A DNA stretch of 64,000 nucleotides from Thozetella sp. PMI_491. Lineage: Eukaryota > Ascomycota > Sordariomycetes > Chaetosphaeriales > Chaetosphaeriaceae. The number at the start of each line of letters is the position of its first letter. The stretch's first letter is position 1. Positions 58,136 through 64,000 of this stretch are shown piece by piece. The notes beneath the pieces are model-generated. The model worked only from the letters and a program-made list of their open reading frames with translations. It did no database searches and was not told where the DNA came from. The position numbers were made by a program, and so were the translations under genes. Location: the NCBI GenBank assembly GCA_021432635.1, contig MU270027.1, positions 1,187,459 to 1,251,458 on the forward strand, in the 5' to 3' direction.

Positions 58136-61011
58136 ATGCCACGGAAAGCCCAAACCTGGGACGACTACGACACTGCGGTCAACCAGGTACGACTCCGCCC
58201 GGTTCCCTAAGAGCGCTCCGGAAGCTCTTGTGCTGTGTCTAGATCCGGCGGAGAGCCTCTCCGACTCGAAGTGCTGCTGACTCTGGCTGCTACAGCTCGT
58301 CCTTGCGACAAATGATTCAGAATTCCTCGATCAGCTAATCCCCGTCCTCAAAGATGCGGCCACGAGCTCTCGCACCAGCGCCCTAGTTCAGTCCCTGTCC
58401 CAGTACGCCGAGGAGCGCGAGGGCGACATCGAGCGCATCGGACTGACCAAGCACGAGGAGTTTCTCGGGTCGGTGAACCAGCTGCAGAAAGTGCGCGAGG
58501 GCACCGTTTCTCTTACCGCCGAGATCCTCGACCTGAACCAATCCATCCAGGCGAGCACCGAGAAGCTAGCCGAGCAGAAGCAGGCACTGGTCAACACTCG
58601 CGGAGTGCGCCAGAACATCACCGATGTCTCGGATGCGCTGAACGAATCCCTCAAGATCCTCCATGCTGTGAACAATGCGCACGACCTGATTCGAAAGAAG
58701 AAATACTATGGAGCCCTCAAATCGCTTGAGGACCTTCAGAATGAGCATCTGATTCCGACGATCCAGAACAAGTATGCCACCCAATATCGACTGGCTGACC
58801 TGATCCAAAAGTCAATACCCGCTTCCCAGAAGACAATCTCCGAAGCGGTCATGAACGACTTGAACACCTGGCTCTTCCGAATTCGTGAGACGTCACAGTT
58901 TCTGGGCGAAGTCGCCTTCTACCACACCGAACAGCGCAGGGAGCGGCAGAGGAAGCGGGTCGAAAGTGACGAGTTTATGAATCATTTCAAGCTGAACTCA
59001 GCAATAGAGCTGGTCTTTGATGAAGACAACGATTTCGACGTACTAGATAACGAGGAAGTCAAAGTCGACTTTACTCCCCTCTTTGAGGCCTTGCACATAC
59101 ACGATGCCCTTGGGCAGAGCGACAAGTTTCGATCCGACTATAGTGCTACAAGACGGCAGCAAAAGGAGCTTCTCATGGCCGTGTCGGTCGATCTGATGTC
59201 GGAGGATGAGGACGCGTCTCTTAGTGCACTTCTCGAAGGTATTGCCGGCTTTGCCATTATCGAGAGAGGTACGATGAGTCGGGCCCCTCAGTTGCGTTCT
59301 GCCGTCGATGCAAGTAGTCTCCCCGTAGAGAATTCGTATTCGAAATGACTAACGCGTTCGATAGGTCGATGAGCTGTGGGATTCCATGTGCGATAGCGCT
59401 ATCTCCATCATCTCCAAGGCACTGAATGACGTGAGCAACGCCGAAATACTGCTCAAGATCAAGGGTGTGGTTGCGCTTTTCATCCAAACTATGGAGGTAC
59501 TGACAGTCCTAGCACCGCCTTCGATCTCCCGCTAACAAATACAGGGTTGGGGGTACTCGGTCTCCATGTTGAATAGCTTCCAGCTCACGCTGTTCTACAA
59601 GTATGCGGAGCTTCTGAAGCGCCGTTTCAGTGATGACTTTCAAGAAGTAGGAAACCCGCCCGAGAAAAGTTAATGCTTTTACTAACTCGATTTCCAGATC
59701 GTCCAGACTGATGACTACATGCCGATGGCCATCAACACTCTGGAGGAATACGAAAAAGTCCTCAGCGTTAGTTGGTACACGCAAGACAAGTCTGCCGAGG
59801 AACTCACGTAAGCTAACCCATGACCTGGTGTGAACGTGACTTGCCTAACCATCTCTAGCTTCCCGTGCGTGTTGCCGTTTTCACAGATGTATCCTCTCTG
59901 CTGCATCGACATTCGTAACTTCCTGAATCAATTCTACTTCTTCTCCGATGACCATTTCCAACAGCCCAATGTCATTGACGAGAGCCTCAGAAAGGTAGAG
60001 TGTTCTTTGATGTCCCTAGATTTAGAAAAGCGCTGACAGCTGTCTAGTCCTTAGATGAGCTCCTGACCCTGAAGGTCTGCCAGACGCTCGTTGAGAGGCT
60101 CAATTCTCAGTACCTAGGCCAGATTGTCCAGATCCTGATCAACCTGGAGCACTTTGAGACTGCTTGTCAAGAGCTGGAACAGCTTCTGATTCGTGCGCGC
60201 TCTTCGACCTCGGCCGGAGGCCCCGTGACCCTCAAGGCGACGGAGGAGTTCAAAAACAACAAGAAGACGGCGGAGAAACGGATCTTCGAGCTTGTCAATT
60301 CCAAGATCGATGACCTTGTTGAAACCTCCGATTATGACTGGTAAAGCTGCCTGTTTGCTCACCTCATCGGATTGACCACCACTAATGCCGCCATAGGACT
60401 TCTACAATAACCCCCACCGAGCCAAGCAGCTACATGCAGACCTTGACGAGGTATTTATCTAATATCATGAACTCGACTCTCCTCGGTCTCCCGCGGGAAA
60501 TCAAGGAGCTGATCTACTTTGATGCCCTGAGCCACGCGGCCGATAAGATTCTCGTAAGTTTTGTTGCGCTGCCACGGGTTCTCGTCCCTTGGACCCTCCC
60601 TTGCTAACCTACAAACCCCCAGGCCCTGCCGCTCTCCTCGGACGTCAAAAAGATCAACCCCAATGGCGTGGCAGCGATAGCCATGGATGTCAAGTACCTG
60701 GCTGAGTTTGTCGGCAGCCTGGAGAACGCCTTCATGCTGGAACAGAACTTGGACGAGTTGCAGCAGACGGTGGCATTGATGCAGTCCGAGAATCATGACG
60801 AGTTCTTTGACATTTCGACGCGGAACAAGAAATATGGCCGTGTCGATGCCATGAACGGACCAATCCTTCTGGAAAAGTGAGCTCCCCTTTCCAACTCCCG
60901 TATCCCAGACGGGTCATTCTAACCGCTCCCCCCAGGCTCACCTCCACTGTCGAAGCCCCCAGGGGCGCCGCTCCGCTGGCAAGCTTCGGCTCCCGCTTCG
61001 GCTTCTCATGA
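58136..61011 (+). CDS. SEC15: Exocyst complex subunit Sec15
   Basis: 774 aa from ten exons: 58136-58186, 58296-59309, 59365-59496, 59545-59646, 59698-59807, 59859-59994, 60048-60340, 60397-60553, 60623-60876 and 60936-61011. Sec15 links Sec4-type Rab GTPases on secretory vesicles to the exocyst that tethers them at the growing tip. Motifs match the family: N-terminal coiled coils (QKVREGTVSLTAEILDLNQS), NAHDLIRKKKYYGALKSLE, VDVDELWDSMCDSAISII, TFPCVLPFSQMYPLCCIDIR, IRNFLNQFYFFSDD, NIMNSTLLGLPREIKELIYF. Intron 2 (59310-59364) starts with GCAAGT, so it is a GC-AG intron. Reading through or using the GTACGA at 59269 instead would break the RSAVDVDELWDSM match. The length fits Aspergillus-type Sec15. 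Confidence 0.95.
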
Positions 61012-61391
61012 GTTGACAGCAGTGTCAACACGCTCTGCCTTGGTTTTAATATCTTGTGACGGCGGACTCGGGTCACTCACCCTACCAGGGGAGAAAACCT
61101 CAGGATCAGGAGGGGGCAGAGTGCGGGTATATGAAGTCGTCAATTTGCCTAAGGTATCTCGCTGCCCTCCACCTTCCGTGCCGAAATCCCAACCGAAGAA
61201 AGCAAAAAGGAGGGAGTGAAAAGAAAAGCCACGAAGCGGCTGGAACGCTTCATACACACGGGGCGAGGGCCCTACAGCCCTCAAGCCTTACTACCTTATT
61301 TACGCCCGGACAAACGATGTTGTTACCATGAAATGTTGTTTTTACCCGAAGTACTGCCCCCGACACTCGTTTCTCATGGGACTCCCCCGTC
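61012..61391. other. Convergent 3' flanks of SEC15 and HAP5
   Basis: 380 nt between convergent genes. No gene seen. Confidence 0.65.
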
Positions 61392-62620
61392 TCAGTGTGG
61401 CTCCTGTCTGAATGCTCCCGCGGAGGAGGCCGCGGAGTGGGACGAGATGACGGAGGGGCCTTGGTCCGAACCTTTCGGCGCGTCACAGCTGGCCACCATG
61501 CTGTCATGCGACAGAGAGTCTACGGGAGGAATTGCGGCGGATGGCATCCCGGCCGCTGCTGGCACATTCTAGGCGCTCTAGTTCGAGAGAAAATTAGACA
61601 AGTGGCCAAAGAATCGAGGCGAAGATGCGGGATGTGTGCGCTTACCTGCTGCGGCGGCATCGTTCCGTATGCCCCGTACATGTCGTCAACGTTGTACATC
61701 TGGGGCTGTGGCTGACCGTACGGCGCCGGGGCTCCGGGCTGGACCTGGCCGGGGTACATGGTAGGGGGCTGGCGGTAGTCGTTCTCGGGTGCGATGCCGT
61801 GAGTGCCCATAGAGTAGTCAGGGGCCATGTGCGGGCCGCCGTGGTTGGGCGCGCCGGCGACACCAGGAATCTGAGGCTGGCCTGCGGGCTGAGTGTTCTG
61901 TGCGCCGGCGCCCCCCTGGCCGGCCGCGCGCTTGTGAGGAGAGGCCTCCTCGCGGGGGACGATGTCGATGAGGAAGTCAAACATATCCGACTTGGCCAGG
62001 GCGGCGGCGATGTCAGAGCGCTGGAGGGTGCGGCGCTTGTTCTCTTCGGCATGTATCCAGGCGCGCATGGTCAGCTCGGTGATGAAGATATCGCAGCCCT
62101 TGGCGAATAGAATGGGGGCTTCGGCCGAAATCATCTTGACCTCTGGGTCGGCTTTCATGACCTTCTTTATCCGCGCCAATGGGAGCTGGTGCAGCTTGTA
62201 GTCGTGGGTGTCGCTCTCGAGGTGGTTGATGGTCTGTTGCCAGTAGGTGGTGAGGATGTCCTTGTACTGGCCGTTCAGGCCCTGGTGCACGTTGGCCCAT
62301 GCTCCCGTGTACAGCTCGGCAGGCGCGAAGCCGGTCGCGGATAGCTACGCCGGGGGGAAGAAAAGACTCAGGTTAGCGGATTGCATCGGAATGGAAGCTT
62401 CTTCGGAAAGGGTGGAGAGTGGTGGACAAACCGCCATGCTGGCACCTGTTTCGTTGCGGGGTTGGTCAGCGGAAGAGGTCGTACGAGACACGGTCGAGAG
62501 GAGGAGCTGGGGGGTCGCATGAGTCTTACCGTAGTGGCCGCCATTGCTTGTGTCGTAGGACCTCGCGGCCTGGCTCTGCTGGGCGTGCGACGCCGATGAG
62601 GATTGGTTCTGGTTGTCCAT
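61392..62620 (-). CDS. HAP5: CCAAT-binding complex subunit HAP5 / NF-YC
   Basis: 326 aa from minus exons 62530-62620, 62432-62445, 61646-62344 and 61392-61568. A histone-fold subunit that pairs with HAP3 and then HAP2 to bind CCAAT promoters. The core (about 82-165) reads [60 protein letters not shown] and [19 protein letters not shown], typical of NF-YC. The upstream segment [18 protein letters not shown] is also conserved in fungi. The tail is Gln/Pro/Gly-rich. The frame between exon 1 and the core only closes with a 14-nt microexon (62432-62445) bounded by CAG and GTTTGT, giving GHYGGASMALSATGF; this part is inferred. The last exon (58 residues) depends on a GTAAGC donor at 61645 and a CTAG acceptor at 61569-61570. 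Confidence 0.92.
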
Positions 62621-64000
62621 GGCGGGTGGCTGCTGAATGGTTCGTTGGGCGAGATGCGAGAGGGATGCGATCGCGACTGGGGCCCTCTTTTTAACGGGGC
62701 GGCCGAAAAGCTGGGCTTGGCTGGGCAGGGAAAGAGCCGGAGTCTGAGCTTTAACCGATTGTCGGTGAGGGCAGAGTCGCCGCGACGTGAGAGGGGTTAG
62801 CTGGGGTGCGGGCGTCGGCTTCCTGGCGGGCTTCAGCTTCTTGGTCCGCGATCGTGTGTGATTGAGCGCACGCGACGGCCTTGCAGCGTTTGTTTACTTG
62901 ACAAACACGGTCGCTCCCTCTTGCTCAGTCGCAGCCTTTTGGCGAGTCGATGAGTGATTGATTGAGCGGATTGATTGGCCGACGCCGCTTGGACGAGGGG
63001 GCGAGGGGAGCGAGGGTAGCGAATAGGTGGAGTTCAAAAAGGGCTTGACGACTCGCGCCTCGGGCCACTCAGGTCCAGTACGAGGGGTATGAAATGATTG
63101 GTGTGCTGGGCTCAAGAGGATGGGAAAATGGGACACAACTCTGCGAAAGGAGATGGATGCATGCGGATCCGGGGGTTGCGACCAACGTACCGTCCTTATA
63201 AGGCGCTCGCAGCCGGGCAGAGACTGGAGGAGATATGCGACTTTTGTCTTCGTGCAAGGCAGCACTAGAAAGGGTGATGATGAATTTGTGCGGGAGCAAG
63301 CGGTCAGTGAAGAAGGTTGGGCATCACTGAGAAGACACTGACCAGCAGCTGTGGCGCAGGACTTGTCCTCAGCCCAAGGGAAACCAAGGCGAACGGAGGG
63401 CACTGCCAACTCGGCCCTGCAGCCCGGAGTGCACCCCAGTACCCTAGCACCCAGGCAAGCCAGACAAAGCTGTCACGGCTGCCAACTGGCAGGCAGGCAG
63501 TGTGGCACGAACAGCACAGATACCCCACTTTTCCGACCCAAACCAGCCACACACGGCCTTCCCACATCTCCGCCTTGGATATCAGGCAGAAGATGACGTT
63601 TTTGAGAGAGGGGGTTTTGGGGAAAGCTAGCAGCATTGCAGCATGGCAGGAGAAGGATGAATGAGCCGCCCTCCCGAGCTTGGCTGCTCCCATTCTACGT
63701 TCCCCAGATGCCGACCTAGGCTTCTATCTAAATGGTATTACACTGCTGCTAAGCATGACCTGCCCTCCGGGCTCTATTCATAATAGTACATGGCTACCTT
63801 CGTAGGGCACGGCACCCGAGGAGGCCGGGGGCGGTGCTCCGCCCGACCTGGTTCTCTCTCGCCTGGCAGTTGTCGTATTGGGGGCCAGTTGCGAATAATA
63901 CCGTTCTCCCGAGTCCCAACAAACGCCCGTGCAAGCCCGTTCATAGCGCAACTCGAGGCCTCTAGGGGGCCGTGAACAGGGAATGGTATCCGGCTCCTGA
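62621..64000. other. HAP5 promoter and right-edge intergenic
   Basis: No supportable gene in 1.4 kb. Open frames here (for example minus 62894-63409 and plus 63317-63664) overlap on both strands, are low in complexity and resemble nothing. The left end is the HAP5 promoter. Confidence 0.6.

Noticed and set aside
1-64000. CRISPR arrays, bacterial operons, phage or virus genes, biosynthetic gene cluster
   Set aside because: No repeat-spacer arrays, Shine-Dalgarno-led gene strings, viral proteins, or polyketide/NRPS/terpene backbone genes seen; the acyl-CoA ligase and GH1 alone do not make a cluster.

Overview
The window reads as nuclear DNA of a filamentous ascomycete, most likely a Sordariomycete and perhaps of the Chaetomiaceae. 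The placement is inferred from GC-rich codon use, many 50-150 nt introns with GTRNGT-type donors and CTAAC-like branch sites, and the gene content; no database search was possible. There is no operon structure. Gene models were built by choosing splice sites that keep the frame and restore conserved family motifs; all but the first gene close without a frame problem.

Left block (1-21420), in order: the 3' part of a GH1 beta-glucosidase (+); an ANL-superfamily acyl-CoA ligase (+); an intron-containing tRNA-His (-); ADE5,7, a bifunctional purine enzyme (+); POB3, the FACT histone chaperone subunit (+); LOS1, exportin-T for tRNA (+); an unrecognised Cys-containing protein (+); and an M18 aspartyl aminopeptidase (-) with an in-frame N-terminal extension that looks like a mitochondrial presequence.

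Middle block (21421-32266): almost 11 kb in which I find no supportable gene. It holds a 14-bp tandem repeat, a roughly 570-bp degenerate inverted-repeat element, several homopolymer and simple-sequence tracts (including a C32-G12-C16 block), and the long leader of the next gene.

Right block (32267-62620): MED15/GAL11-like Mediator tail subunit with polyQ (+); a Whi5/Nrm1-type G1/S repressor (+); NRDE2 (-) divergent from a CLC chloride/proton antiporter (+); an SLP1-like ER SUN-domain protein (+); a Mei2-type RNA-binding protein with 11 coding exons (-); exocyst SEC15 (+) with a GC-AG intron; and HAP5/NF-YC, the CCAAT-binding subunit (-). The last 1.4 kb contains no gene I can support.

Most genes are conserved housekeeping or regulatory genes (purine synthesis, chromatin, tRNA export, transcription, secretion, ion homeostasis). 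Their adjacency looks like ordinary fungal gene order and not a functional cluster. I found no clear previously undescribed system. The items most worth a second look are the gene desert with its inverted-repeat element, the orphan Cys-containing gene, the two-start aminopeptidase, the microexons and GC-AG intron, and an apparent one-base frame problem in the beta-glucosidase.
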